A stretch of DNA of 64,000 nucleotides from Saccharomycopsis crataegensis (GCF_037102585.1 NW_027043819.1:1240001-1304000), one strand, 5' to 3'; positions 29,619-39,446 are shown, counted from the stretch's first letter. Numbers and translations: made by a program. Notes: generated from the sequence alone by a model not told the origin.

Positions 29619-32541
29619 ATGGATTATTGGAGACAAAAACAATACAGCAGGAATCTTAATATAGCAATTTCTGAATTAGAAGAACAATTTGGTAAAGATA
29701 TTTTCAATTCTTTTCCAGAAGTAGCTAAAGATGGTTTAATTGAACAACAAAGACAAATTTTAAATACAGAATTTGAGCAATTAGTTAAAGAAGAAACAAT
29801 TAAAAGAAAAGAAAAAGCTAAAAAGATTTCATCAGCTATTTTAGCTAAAGGATATAATTTCAATGAAGAAGATATTGGTTATGTTAAAACTTATCATAAA
29901 TTTAAATCTGTTTCATTAGGTTTTCAAGAAGATTCTTTAGAATTGTCTAATCCTAACTTACTTCTTGGAGGTAGAATTTTAGGGTTTCATAAAGAACAAA
30001 TTTTAGGATTAAAAGATAGAATTCATGAAATTATTAAAGAATCTTATACTTATACACCTTTTGAAAAATTACCGGTAAGTTATGCTTATTTTAGAGTTTT
30101 TAATAATGACACAGTAGTAGGATCAACACGCACTCAATTTATTCATTTAGATAAAGAAGAAGAAGATTTAAATAGTTTATGTAAAAGGTTTGATGACTTA
30201 ATTGAATTATTTAGTAATCAACAATATCATTATCAATATTTATTTTCCACTGAACAAAATCAATGTAATACAGTTCTTTATTTTACATCTTTATATTTCC
30301 CATCTCCTAAAGATCATACTAAATGGGGAGAGAATATTGATACTAATTTAAAATTTCTGTGTTTTCAATTATTTACTGCTAATACTGATGATTCTGATTG
30401 TGTGCAGCAATGTGGTAGATTCTTAGATAAAAATTTAGATGCTAAAACTTTAACTGATATTACTAATCATTTTAATAACCATGTTTTAATATTTAATTTA
30501 GCTGACCATATTAAGAATATTCAAGATATTAAAAATTTTTATGATCTTAGAATTGATCCTAATAGTCCTATTAAAGAGTTTAATGTTATTAATCCAACAA
30601 TTAAATATTTATTAAGTCATAATGGACATATTGGAGTTATGCATAAATTAAGAGCACAAAAATTTACTAATAAGTTCACTACTTTTTCTCCTTTAAGATT
30701 TAGAAATAAAACTAAGAAAATCACAGTATGTTTTGATATAGAATGTTATTTTGATCCTAAAGTAGAAAAAGATCAAAGACATATACCTTATCTTGCTTGT
30801 GGTTGTTTTATTCTTGATAATAAAATTGAATTTTCTATTCAAGAAGAAGGAGAGAGTTGTGTGTTTAAAATTATAGATACTATTTCTGATATAGCTAAAG
30901 ATTTAAAAATTAAGTCAATTGAATTAATTGCTCATAATGGAGGTAATTATGATTTTCATTATATTATTTCTAATATGTATAATCCAGCAGCTATTAAAAA
31001 TATTTTAATGAGAAATAATGCTTTTATTAGTTTTGAATTTACTCATAATGAAGTCAATTTTTATGTTAAAGATAGTTATAGCTTTTTATTATGCAGTTTA
31101 GCTAATGCATCTAAAGCTTTTGATGTGGAAGGAGGTAAGACAGATTTTCCTCATCATGAAATTAAATCTAGAGAAGATCTTGAAAAAGTATTTAATAAAT
31201 GGAAATCTGTTGATACAATTATTGATTCTCATATAGAAAAACAAAAGATGATTATTACTGCTCAACATTTTATTAGATATGATTCTCATGAAGAGTCTAG
31301 AAAATTGATTGAATGGGCTAAAGATTATTGTATGAATGATGTTATTGTTTTAGCTAATGTATGGCTTAAATTTAAATATACTACCTTTGACATTTTTGGA
31401 GCTCATATAGTAGATCAAACTAAAACTTTGGCTGGATTATCATTTAAATTATTTGAAGCATTTATTGATCCTGATATTAAGTTGTATCATCCAGTTAAGG
31501 AAGATTATTTAAATATTAGAGAGGCATTAATTGGAGGAAGATGTATTAGTGAAAATGGTGTTCATGATAATGTTTTATGTTTAGATGTCAAATCTTTATA
31601 TCCTGCAGCTATGGCATATTATGATCAACCTTATGGTAAAATGTTTAGAGTTAAAGATAGAAATATCAATAAATTAGGAGTTTATTATTGTAAGATAAAA
31701 GCTAATAAACAACATAAACAAGAATTCTTCCCTATTAGATATAATAATAAAGTAGTTTATAAATTAGATAGTACTATAGAATATGAGGCATGGTATACAT
31801 CAATAGATATTGATATAGGTTTAGAAGAAGGACATGATATAAAAATTTTACATGGTTATGAATGGAGATCAAAAGGTAAGATATTTAAAAATTATATAGA
31901 ACAAGTGTTGTATAAATATAAATTACAATTTGAAAATGAAAATAATCAGGTTAAAAGACAAGTTATCAAAATTATTATGAATAGTTTATGGGGTAAATTT
32001 GCTCAAAAATGGATAGATAATGAATATACAAGATGCTGAAAATAAGGAAGGACATATAATTTGGGATACTGAATATATGTTGATTAATGATAAAACAGAT
32101 AAAGATCAAGGAGGTAAACCTATTCAAAATGGAGTTTTTACTTTAAGTTATGCTAGATTACATATGAAAAAATTATGGCAGAAAGGAGCTAAACCTAATG
32201 CTAGATGTTTGTATAGTGATACAGATAGTTTATGTGTTTATGAAAAAGATTTTGATCTTAATTCTGAAATTATTGGAGATGAAATGGGTAAATTAGAATT
32301 AGAACATAAATTTGTTCAACTTGTATGTACTGGTAAAAAACAATATATGGGATCTTATATAGTAGATGATGAAATTAGATATAAGAAAAGATTTAAAGGT
32401 GTGCCATTACAATATATTACTCCTGATTTATATACTCATTTATTAGAAGATAAAAAAGCAGTAGTAGAGTTTCTTAAATTTAGAAGAGAATGGGGATCTG
32501 TTAGAGGTTATATAGAACAAAAGAACTTAAAAATGACTTAG
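29619..32541 (+). pseudogene. Protein-primed family B DNA polymerase
   Basis: It starts at ATG 29619. About 370 N-terminal residues precede the exonuclease domain; in yeast linear plasmids this part is the terminal protein that primes replication, which I infer here. Exonuclease motifs: CFDIECYF near residue 370, AHNGGNYDFH near 440, YCMNDVIVL near 572. Polymerase motifs: A, LDVKSLYPAAM, near 655; B, KIIMNSLWGK, near 784; C, YSDTDSL, further on, followed by KKQYMGSY. The SLYP motif and this order are typical of protein-primed enzymes. Total coding length, about 970 codons, is close to the 995 residues of the pGKL1 polymerase. The region spans two frames with about one break. Confidence 0.9.
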
Positions 32542-32545
32542 GCCT

Positions 32546-32587
32546 GTCAAATTTCAACGCGCCCGGTGTGAGGCGCGGAAATTTGAC
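32546..32587. other. GC-rich hairpin between polymerase and small ORF
   Basis: The arms GTCAAATTTC...CGCGCC and GGCGCG...GAAATTTGAC pair over 16 bp with a two-base bulge, around the loop CGGTGTGA. It is the most GC-rich spot inside the element and lies just after the polymerase stop. It could be a transcript end, an RNA structure or a replication signal. Confidence 0.75.
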
Positions 32588-32658
32588 TAGTCGAATTTTT
32601 TAAAACTTATTTATACTGTAAAAGATTATTAATTATAAAGATTGATCTAGATCAAAAT

Positions 32659-32664
32659 ATATGA
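32659..32664 (+). promoter_or_regulatory. ATATGA motif upstream of the 101-aa ORF
   Basis: It lies 22 nt before ATG 32687, at the spacing seen for two other ORFs of the element. It fits the ATNTGA upstream conserved sequence of yeast linear plasmids. Confidence 0.5.
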
Positions 32665-32686
32665 ACAGCTTAATTTATAAGAAAAA

Positions 32687-32992
32687 ATGTGTGAACAATT
32701 GAACTGTAAGTATAAACCTAATCAAAAGTGGTGTGGATATCATGATCCTCAGCGTTATCATAAAAATGGTAAACTTCATAAACAAAGATTAGAAGAACAT
32801 AGATCTATAATTAATGAAATTAAACAATATATTGATATAAAAATTAAAGAAATAATTAGATCAATTGATCTGAGATTGATTGATCTAATTCAATCTAATA
32901 ATGAAAAAATATTACAAGGAGTCAATAACCTATTAATTAAAGAACGTAGTCCTAGGAATTCTTTTAATATGTTTAAATTAGGTATAGATTAA
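32687..32992 (+). CDS. Small Cys/His protein with coiled coil, 101 aa
   Basis: It starts at ATG 32687, downstream of the polymerase on the same strand. The first 20 residues contain C2, C7, C16 and H19 (MCEQLNCKYKPNQKWCGYH), a plausible zinc site. The rest is helical and charged (EIKQYIDIKIKEIIRSIDLRL), likely a coiled coil that could dimerise. Small proteins of this kind in linear plasmids and phages may be DNA-binding or terminal-region-recognition factors, but I cannot assign it to a family. Its stop is 8 bases from the end of the convergent 340-aa ORF. Confidence 0.7.
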   Translation: MCEQLNCKYKPNQKWCGYHDPQRYHKNGKLHKQRLEEHRSIINEIKQYIDIKIKEIIRSIDLRLIDLIQSNNEKILQGVNNLLIKERSPRNSFNMFKLGID

Positions 32993-33000
32993 TATAAAAA

Positions 33001-34023
33001 CTATTTCCATATATCTAGTTTATATTTTCTAAAACTAATTTTATATTTATTTTCAGCTTTTTCTATATCTTCTATTATATTTTTATACTTATTTTTTAAA
33101 ACATCGTATCTAAAAGTAGGTTCTTTACATAAATCATAAGGAGCATATTTATCTACTATTTTTATATCTAAATCAACATGCATAATTATTAATTTAGATA
33201 AAGCTAAATTACATTGATAAAAAGAGAAATCATTTAAATTTTTAGAAATATAAATAGTTTGTATTAAATTATTATACAAATTATCATCTATAATTACATT
33301 ATTAAAATTATTAAAATTATATGCAGAATTATATAAATCATAAAAATTAATATAATCTAAACCTAAAAACCCAAAACAATTTTCATTAAAATATTCAGGA
33401 AAAGAATCATAAAAATAAGGGAAATTTATCATTTCATAATTAAAATATTGAAAATAAAAATCAGTATTTATTTCTTTATTATAATATTTTTCTTCTAATT
33501 CTTTATCCATACAAAATAAATTTTTATCACTGAATTTTAAATTAAACATGGATTTAGAAATTTGTTGATTAATACAAATTTGTCTATTATATTTTTTAGA
33601 AAAAGAATAAACTAAAATTGAAGCTATAGGGTCTAATTTAATAAAATAATCAATTTTATTTTTTATTATTGAAATTACTGATAATTGTATGTTTAATTCT
33701 TGATTAAAATCAATAAATAATTTATAAAAAATATTATCATTTATAATTTTAGGGAAGGTTAAATAATAAGGAGGATAATTTTTAATCATTTCTTTAATAA
33801 AATAATCATTAGATAAGTAACAAGATGTTAAAATTCTTTTTAAAGGTTTACACTTATAAATATCATTATTTTTATTAATGTTTTTTGCAAATTCAAAATT
33901 CAAACAACAACCAAAAGCAACCTCCCAAGTTAACTTATTAATTTCAATTAAAGAATCATTTTTAGTATCAAAACATTTTATAAAATTTTTATAATCACCA
34001 CTAACAGCATAAAAAGATTCCAT
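33001..34023 (-). CDS. Unknown protein, 340 aa, of the linear-plasmid-like element
   Basis: It starts at ATG 34023 and reads inward from the right inverted repeat. ATTTGA stands 19 nt upstream. It is rich in I, N, K, F and Y, with many aromatic residues in its centre (DFYFQYFNYEMINFPYFYDS). The N-terminal segment GCCLNFEFAKNINKN resembles part of the 401-aa protein. No membrane segment or catalytic motif is evident. The two proteins sit symmetrically at the element's ends and face the polymerase block from both sides, which suggests a duplicated accessory family. I do not recognise a function. Confidence 0.8.
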   Translation of the reverse strand: MESFYAVSGDYKNFIKCFDTKNDSLIEINKLTWEVAFGCCLNFEFAKNINKNNDIYKCKPLKRILTSCYLSNDYFIKEMIKNYPPYYLTFPKIINDNIFYKLFIDFNQELNIQLSVISIIKNKIDYFIKLDPIASILVYSFSKKYNRQICINQQISKSMFNLKFSDKNLFCMDKELEEKYYNKEINTDFYFQYFNYEMINFPYFYDSFPEYFNENCFGFLGLDYINFYDLYNSAYNFNNFNNVIIDDNLYNNLIQTIYISKNLNDFSFYQCNLALSKLIIMHVDLDIKIVDKYAPYDLCKEPTFRYDVLKNKYKNIIEDIEKAENKYKISFRKYKLDIWK

Positions 34024-34042
34024 TTTATAAAAAATAAATAAA

Positions 34043-34048
34043 TCAAAT
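34043..34048 (-). promoter_or_regulatory. ATTTGA motif upstream of the 340-aa ORF
   Basis: It lies 19 nt before the start codon at 34023 and fits the ATNTGA consensus seen before all four ORFs of the element. Confidence 0.5.
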
Positions 34049-34119
34049 AAAAAATACTTTTTACCTTAATTGTTTAAATATATTTGTATGATAAAATAAT
34101 ATTTTGTGAATTGACCGAT

Positions 34120-34287
34120 TTTTACCATTGGGCAAAAAAATAAATTTTGACAGATTTTTGATAAATAATATATCTATACGGATCATATTAGCCTTTTTCT
34201 ACCATTTCTAATAAATTCTATTTCGGTATAATAGGGTTTTAGGGCATTACTTTATTGTGAAAAATGGCCGGGACTCCGGCCATTTTT
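34120..34287 (-). repeat. Right terminal inverted repeat with end hairpin
   Basis: It matches the left end over about 140 bp from the inner GGTAAA region to CACAATAAAG. It ends with one copy of the 28-bp hairpin (34260-34287), where the left end has extra 18-bp units. Confidence 0.9.
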
Positions 34288-34396
34288 AGATGCCGATACG
34301 GTCAACATTGAGCAAGAAAAAAAAAAAAAAAGAAAAAAAATTGTGGGGGATATTGCTCTGTTGTTATTTGGCATGATGATGGTTCTAAATAGATAG

Positions 34397-34491
34397 TGTT
34401 GTAGTTTTGTAACTCTAGTCACAAAAGATATTATAACAATAATATTCAATAATATTTATTCCCTTGTTATACTTGTTTTCTATCTAAAGTA
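34397..34491 (-). repeat. LTR-B1 fragment
   Basis: The last 95 bp or so of a family B1 LTR in reverse orientation (TGTTGTAGTTTTG onward). The Tc1/mariner copy T3 is inserted in it at a TA. Confidence 0.85.
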
Positions 34492-34493
34492 TA

Positions 34494-35829
34494 CAGTGTT
34501 TTCATTTTTTATTCGTACCACCCACCGGAAATGTTCATACCAGTGGCAAAAAATAATTCATACCGACCCCCGGTATTTTTCGTACCACCGCAGCGGGATT
34601 TATTCAGACCATCTAAGAAAAATAGTTCATACTATTGCACTTCAATTATTCATACCAACAGTATATAAAATTCATATTAATTCCTTTCTTTTTTTATGTG
34701 ACTGGCTCTATAAGCCTCTAAGCTACTCAGTTTAATCAAATTATACTCATTTTTTCCTTAATTCTGTGCTACTTTCTATAAAACCGGATATCTATAATAA
34801 TATTAATAGTAGCACGTGATTACGGTTTTCAAGAAATGGGAACGAATGTATGGTAGGAGCTGTTCTCCATTTAAGATGATGAATTCCCACTTTTGACATT
34901 CAATTCGGTCTTTATGTGATCACCAGATTACTTACAAAAAAAAGCATAAGATTTTACCATCAAAACTAAGTATGGACTTGAAAGCCAAGCTACTAACTGA
35001 TGGGTATGTTGATGGCCTAGGTAATAGATTCTATGCTGAACCCAGTGAAATGACTTTAGAGTCTGAAATAGCACCAGTTGAAGCTTGCTTTAGTTACAGT
35101 GACTATAAGCATTTTGAAAAACCTGGTATTATGGAAATTGATCCTATTTTCGAAGAAGAAGAAGATGCTAAGATGGAAACAGAAATGAAAGAACGAAGAT
35201 ATAGAGGTTCGTACCGGTATTATAATCAAGCTGTCAAACAAAGATTTTGGCACTTGGTCATGGAAGAAGGTGTATCAGCTTACAAGGCTGCAAAATTAGA
35301 AGATATACCTTTGCAAACTGCTTACACATGGAAAAGAAAGTGGAACAAAATACTTGTGAATGAATTAAATGGTATCTCGAAGCCAATAAAGAAAAGAGGT
35401 CGTAAACCCCTTCTCACTGATGAACATAAGGAATTCCTTCAAAAATTGATAAAGGAAGATGCTACAGTGACTCTCGATTTTATGTTGGAGAGACTCAAGA
35501 AAGCCTTCACCAATGTAAGAGCCAAGGCTACAACAATCTATAACTTTGTAACCAAGGTCTGTAAGCTAAGTCTCAAACGTATTTCTAAATGGGCTTTGAG
35601 AAGAAGTCTGGAGGAATTGAAGAAACAGAGACTCGAGTGGGCAGAGAAGTATAAAGACAAGCTCGACTTTAGTCAAAACTGTATTTTCATCGACGAAGCA
35701 GGTTTCAATATCAGTATGCGGCGTGAGTATGGATGGTCTGCTGTGGGTGAAAAAGCAGTTCTTACTGTTCCCGTAACCAGAGGGCTTAATATTTCGTTCA
35801 TTGGGGCAATTTCTGTCAAAGGTTGTATT
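34494..35829 (+). mobile_element. Tc1/mariner copy T3, 3' part missing
   Basis: Left inverted repeat with intact tip CAGTGTTTTC after TA (34492-34493), the 5' leader, and the first two thirds of the transposase. It is nearly identical to the complete copy at 53293. It ends abruptly at the solo LTR-B1 at 35830. Confidence 0.92.
34972..35829 (+). pseudogene. Tc1/mariner transposase, C-terminally truncated
   Basis: ATG 34972 and about 285 residues, matching the intact enzyme through GLNISFIGAISVKGCI. It contains the DNA-binding part and the first catalytic Asp (FIDEAGF) but lacks the second Asp and the Glu, so it cannot cut DNA. It might still bind the inverted repeats and act as a competitor; that is speculative. 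Confidence 0.9.
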
Positions 35830-36166
35830 TGTTGAGTTGGCAATCCAAAGTTATGTGGTTAGTCATTGTTCATGGAACCTTCTAGAGCTCATGGAACCTT
35901 CTAGAACTTATGGAACCTTCTAGAGCTCATGGAACCTTCTAGAACTTATGGAACCTTCTAGAATTCCATGGAACATTCTAGAGCTTATGGAACCTTCTAG
36001 AACCCATTGAGATTAATATAAATATGGGCCATGCCCCCATAGTCTGAGTTTGTCCTTTATATAATTTAGATAGTTAACAAGTAAAACAAGTATAACAAGG
36101 GAATAAATATTATTGAATATTATTGTTATCAATGTCTTTTGTAACTAGAGTTACAAAACTACAACA
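35830..36166 (+). repeat. LTR-B1 solo, 337 bp, seven 19-bp units
   Basis: A complete LTR without a target duplication (TGTAT left, ATCAT right). It joins a truncated transposon to a truncated LINE, so it probably formed by recombination between LTRs at different sites. Confidence 0.92.
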
Positions 36167-37565
36167 ATCATCAGCAAAAGCAAGATAATGTTGACTGCTA
36201 TATGCTTCAGGTATCAAATCTCCTTGGTAACTATGGCCTCTGGTATTCTGTTTGATAGATCGTAGTAAAGGTTCTACTGCTAATGCAAATAATGAAGGGG
36301 AAAACGGATTACCTTGGAGGGTACCATTTTTTAAATTGAATAATGGGCCGGTCATGTTGTTGATGTATAAGGATCCCGTTGTCTGCTTGAGGATGTTGAT
36401 GATTAACTTGGCTAATTTTTTTCCAAAATTTAAATGGGACAATAGTTGTTCCATATATTCGTGAGATATCCTATCGAACGCTTTCTCCAAATCCACAATT
36501 AGTATCAGCTTTTGTGGATTTGGTATTATATGCGTTTTATCTTTTGGATGAATTAGACTATCTAACATTTCTCTGAAAATGGTGATGTTGGAGAACGATG
36601 ACCGGCCTGGAATAAAACCAGCTTGATCTTCCCCTATGATATCGCGCAAGTGCTTCAACAACCTATTATTAATTATTGTGGATAATAATCGAAGATTAGT
36701 GTTGATAAGGGCTATCGGCCTATAGTTTCCAATGTTTTCTTTTGACTTTCCAGGCTTTGGTATGATGTTAAAGAGTATAGTTCGGTAGTGGAATGGTAAA
36801 TTTCCTTCAGTTAGAATGTGGTTAAATTCTTGAAGAAGGATGTGTTTGATTTGGGGAAATAATTCCTTATAAAATTTGTATGGGATTCCATCTATGCCCG
36901 GTGTGGACTTCAAATTTGCCGAATCAATTGCCAGTTTGAGTTCTTCCATTGTTATGGAGGAATCCATTTTTCTCTTCTCTTCAGGAGATATTCCTTGGGT
37001 TGGAATCACGTCCTGAAGATATTTATGTATTTTTTTTGTGTCCTTTGTTCCTCTGGTTCCATCAAACAAGTCCATATAATATTCAGTTGCTATTTTCATT
37101 ATCTCTTCATGAGATTGAACTAGTGACCCTTCTACATCTTTTAGCTGTTTTATTGGGCGTTGTTCTTGATATTGGTGGAAAACTTGGTTAATATGTTGAT
37201 AATATTCCGTCACTTTATCAAGTTCAGGCACTTTCACTTTTTTCAACATGTGTTTGAGTTTTTCTGCTTTGCATTTAATATCAATTATTAATTCATCGGT
37301 TCCTTGGATATCTTCATTTATAGATTGGTGCCTGAGAACATTAATGATTCTGTCGGTCAATCTATATCTCTTCATATTATAGTAAGCCTTGGATGAAGTT
37401 AAAGTCAACTCCACTGTAACTGAATCATGTGTGGATCTTTTCCCAAAATGATTTGTTTGTGTCATATTCCATTTGTTTTCTTTGTTTTTTAAGAAGCTCC
37501 CAGTGATATAGAACCTATCCAATCTCCGGCTTTTCCCTAATTCTGATGCTTTATTAGTGAATGTA
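36167..37565 (-). pseudogene. LINE beta ORF2 fragment: endonuclease end and reverse transcriptase
   Basis: It matches the ORF2 at 61386-63335 almost exactly from KASELGKSRRLDRF, the end of the endonuclease with THDSV. It continues through the reverse transcriptase: RPIALINTNLRLLS, GFIPGRSS, LIVDLEKAFDRIS, LQGNPFSPSLFALAVEPLL and YLAFADD. It stops at the LTR just after the YxADD catalytic motif. Here the sequence SSQHYLAFADD is uninterrupted, so this copy shows the empty site of the copia insertion at 56194-61385. Confidence 0.9.
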
Positions 37566-37740
37566 ATGCTTGCTTGCAATTGTATCTGGTGTGTTCTCTT
37601 GAACCACAATTGATACAGTGTAAGCATTTAGTAATGACTTTAGAAACAATGTTGTCTTGGTGAATAACCGGGATTTGTTTTCCTGGTTCCATTTCCAAGT
37701 AACCATAAATGTAACGATTTTTAAGCTCCTCGTTAGGAAT
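36167..37740 (-). mobile_element. LINE beta fragment with ORF1-ORF2 junction
   Basis: On the reverse strand, a piece of ORF1 with one zinc knuckle (37740-37566) is joined directly to ORF2 from TFTNKASELG onward (37565-36167). The sequence that separates these parts in a full LINE, namely the ORF1 C-terminus and the endonuclease N-terminus, is missing. The right end abuts the poly(A) of another LINE tail; the left end is cut by the solo LTR-B1. Confidence 0.85.
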
Positions 37741-37816
37741 CTTTTTTTTTTTAAAGACAAAATTCAATATATTAATTAATTATATAACTATATATCTCAT
37801 AAACTACTTAATGTAG
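37741..37816 (-). repeat. LINE 3'-end fragment with poly(A)
   Basis: A run of T (37741-37753) followed by AAAGACAAAATTCAATATATT; the same LINE end as at 12440-12491. Confidence 0.55.
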
Positions 37817-37869
37817 TTTGAAAATCTTCTTGGTCGAGAACAATCATCGACAAGAAGCAGAGTGTAACA
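37817..37869 (+). repeat. LTR-A fragment
   Basis: The last 53 bp or so of LTR-A, ending AGCAGAGTGTAACA, 12 bp upstream of tRNA-Glu. Confidence 0.85.
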
Positions 37870-37881
37870 CTCAACATAAAT

Positions 37882-37953
37882 TCCGATATAGTGTAACGGC
37901 TAGCACGGTTCGCTTTCACCGAGCAAACCCGGGTTCGACTCCCGGTATCGGAA
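37882..37953 (+). tRNA. tRNA-Glu(TTC), second copy
   Basis: 72 nt, identical by eye to 18437-18508. The terminator TTGTTTTT follows at once. Here it stands alone, without tRNA-Phe behind it. Confidence 0.95.
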
Positions 37954-38195
37954 TTGTTTTTGTATTTCTTTTTACCCGACTCATTTTTTACATCAAGGGA
38001 AGATGTTAGTTTTTACCAACCTACTCGTGTGGTTGGCTACCATATTTTGCATCTACATAGGTCTATATAAAGCTGACCGTGTAAAAATTTGCCATGCATA
38101 TAGTTTTCAGTAATAAAACATCTAGATTTACATAAATACGATCCTGATAAAAAGAGTATAATTTTACTGTCACCAAATATGTAAGAGATATTTCT
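37954..38195. other. Intergenic DNA, no gene seen
   Basis: AT-rich, with TCTATATAAAG near 38059 resembling a TATA box. No reading frame or recognised repeat. Confidence 0.4.
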
Positions 38196-38690
38196 TTTTT
38201 TCTTCAAAGTTCGATATATTAATAAATATATAATTATACATATCTATGTAAAATCTTATAAGCTAATGCTCATTATATATGTTAGGGAAAACCATATCAT
38301 AAGTGTAATGGTTTGGTTGGGTAACATAGTAGTTAAAGTATATTAAAGAAGAATAAAAACTAAAAGGAATAGATGAAGTAAGCTTTTTATAAGTGAGAAA
38401 AGAAAGTAAGACTTACCTAAAAAGGAACTCAAAGGGAAATAAAAAGGTGGTCGGAGATAAGGAAGTTGTCGGAGATAAGGAATGGAGTTAAATAAAGAAG
38501 AGAGAAGAAAAGATAAGAACAATAAAAAGAAAGAAAGAGAAAGAAAAGTAAAAAAGTGTCTAGATCATTACAATATGGTGAAACCCTTTAGTATAATTAT
38601 TAGTATTGAAATAAAATGTTTTTTTGTTATTGTTTTTGTTAATTTTTTTTTTCTTTTTTGTTAATTTTTTTTTTTCTTTTTTGTTTAGAT
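38196..38690 (-). repeat. LINE-tail-like repeat, split by a solo LTR-D
   Basis: The parts 38196-38303 and 38573-38690 together match 50691-50880 in the opposite orientation. On the reverse strand the sequence ends GAACTTTGAAG plus A-rich DNA, like a retroposed 3' end. The copy at 50691 lacks the LTR and so proves the insertion. Confidence 0.7.
38304..38572 (-). repeat. LTR-D solo, 269 bp
   Basis: A complete LTR of the gypsy D family in reverse orientation. Its flanks ATAAG and ATATG compare with ATATG at the empty site (50757), so one copy of the target duplication has since changed by one base. Confidence 0.9.
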
Positions 38691-39089
38691 CGACTATTCA
38701 GCTCCCAGTAGTAATGATATAAATCAAGTTGTTAATTGATGTGTTCCAATCAATTTGGTTGTGATATCTTAGGCGTGAGAGTTTGCGTTGATAGCATAGA
38801 TAGCGGTCGATCTTTTGATACATGCGAGTGTTAATGCGCTATGTTGAGTTTACAATCCAAAGTCATATATTGGGTTTTGCACCGATGGCCCAACGGCTAA
38901 CACGGGTAGCAATGTGTTGAATAGACCCCGGGTTCCAGTCTCGGATAAGACGGTTTATTTACTATGACTGAGCAGTATATAATCTGCATGTGATTATGAC
39001 TCAGCCTAATAATTAGTCATTGTGCATATGATTAATCATCTACAATGTTCTAGATGGATGTATGATTACAAATCATATATATTGGTCTT

Positions 39090-39336
39090 TGTAATGATCT
39101 AGACACTTTCTTACTTTTCTTTCTCTTTCTTTTTATTGTTCTTATCTTTTCTTCTCTCTTCTTTATTTAACTCCTTTCCTTATCTCCGACTACCTTTTTA
39201 TTTTCCTTTGAGTTCCCTTTTAGGTAAGTCTTACTTTCTTTTCTCACCTATAAAAAGCTTACTTCATCTATTCCTTTTAGTTTTTATTCTTCTTTAATAT
39301 ACTTTAACTACTATGTTACCCAACTAAACCATTACA
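39090..39336 (+). repeat. LTR-D, 5' LTR, 247 bp
   Basis: From TGTAATGATCTAGACAC to AACCATTACA, strongly pyrimidine-rich in its first half. Confidence 0.93.
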
Positions 39337-39446
39337 TGGAGGTCGTACCAAAACGCTATCGCTTACTTTAAACCATCGTTAACTACCACAGAGGAATCCT
39401 TTACCTGATAGTCGCTCTCTCTTTGAACAAGTACAAAGATATCATA

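Larger units (their letters stand above)
28094..34287. mobile_element. Near-full-length linear-plasmid-like (VLE) element with protein-primed DNA polymerase
   Basis: A 6.2-kb block, strikingly AT-rich against its neighbours, bounded by inverted repeats of about 170-205 bp that are almost identical. It encodes a protein-primed family B DNA polymerase and three further ORFs packed with little spacing. ATNTGA motifs stand 19-40 nt before all four ORFs. This matches the smaller cytoplasmic linear plasmids of yeasts (pGKL1 type), whose inverted repeats and polymerase are of similar size. I see no integrase, capsid, ATPase or protease, so it is not a Polinton of the usual kind. Mitochondrial invertron plasmids are a second possibility. 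The element looks almost whole with about one break (in the polymerase), hence young. No target duplication is evident. Confidence 0.75.

Noticed and set aside
29619-32541. Mitochondrial genetic code (TGA as Trp) to extend the polymerase
   Set aside because: Tryptophan is written TGG throughout, and a TAA stands two codons after the TGA that ends the first frame.
28094-34287. Polinton/Maverick element
   Set aside because: The polymerase would fit, but there is no retrovirus-like integrase, capsid, packaging ATPase or protease, and the size is less than half that of a Polinton.
28020-34360. Target duplication around the plasmid-like element (A-run plus TTGnGGGGG on both sides)
   Set aside because: The two stretches lie 40-60 bp from the ends, differ in several bases and are low in complexity. 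Not strong enough to call.
37537-37767. A small zinc-knuckle gene with its own start
   Set aside because: It is a fragment of LINE ORF1 between a poly(A) tract and LINE ORF2, not an independent gene.
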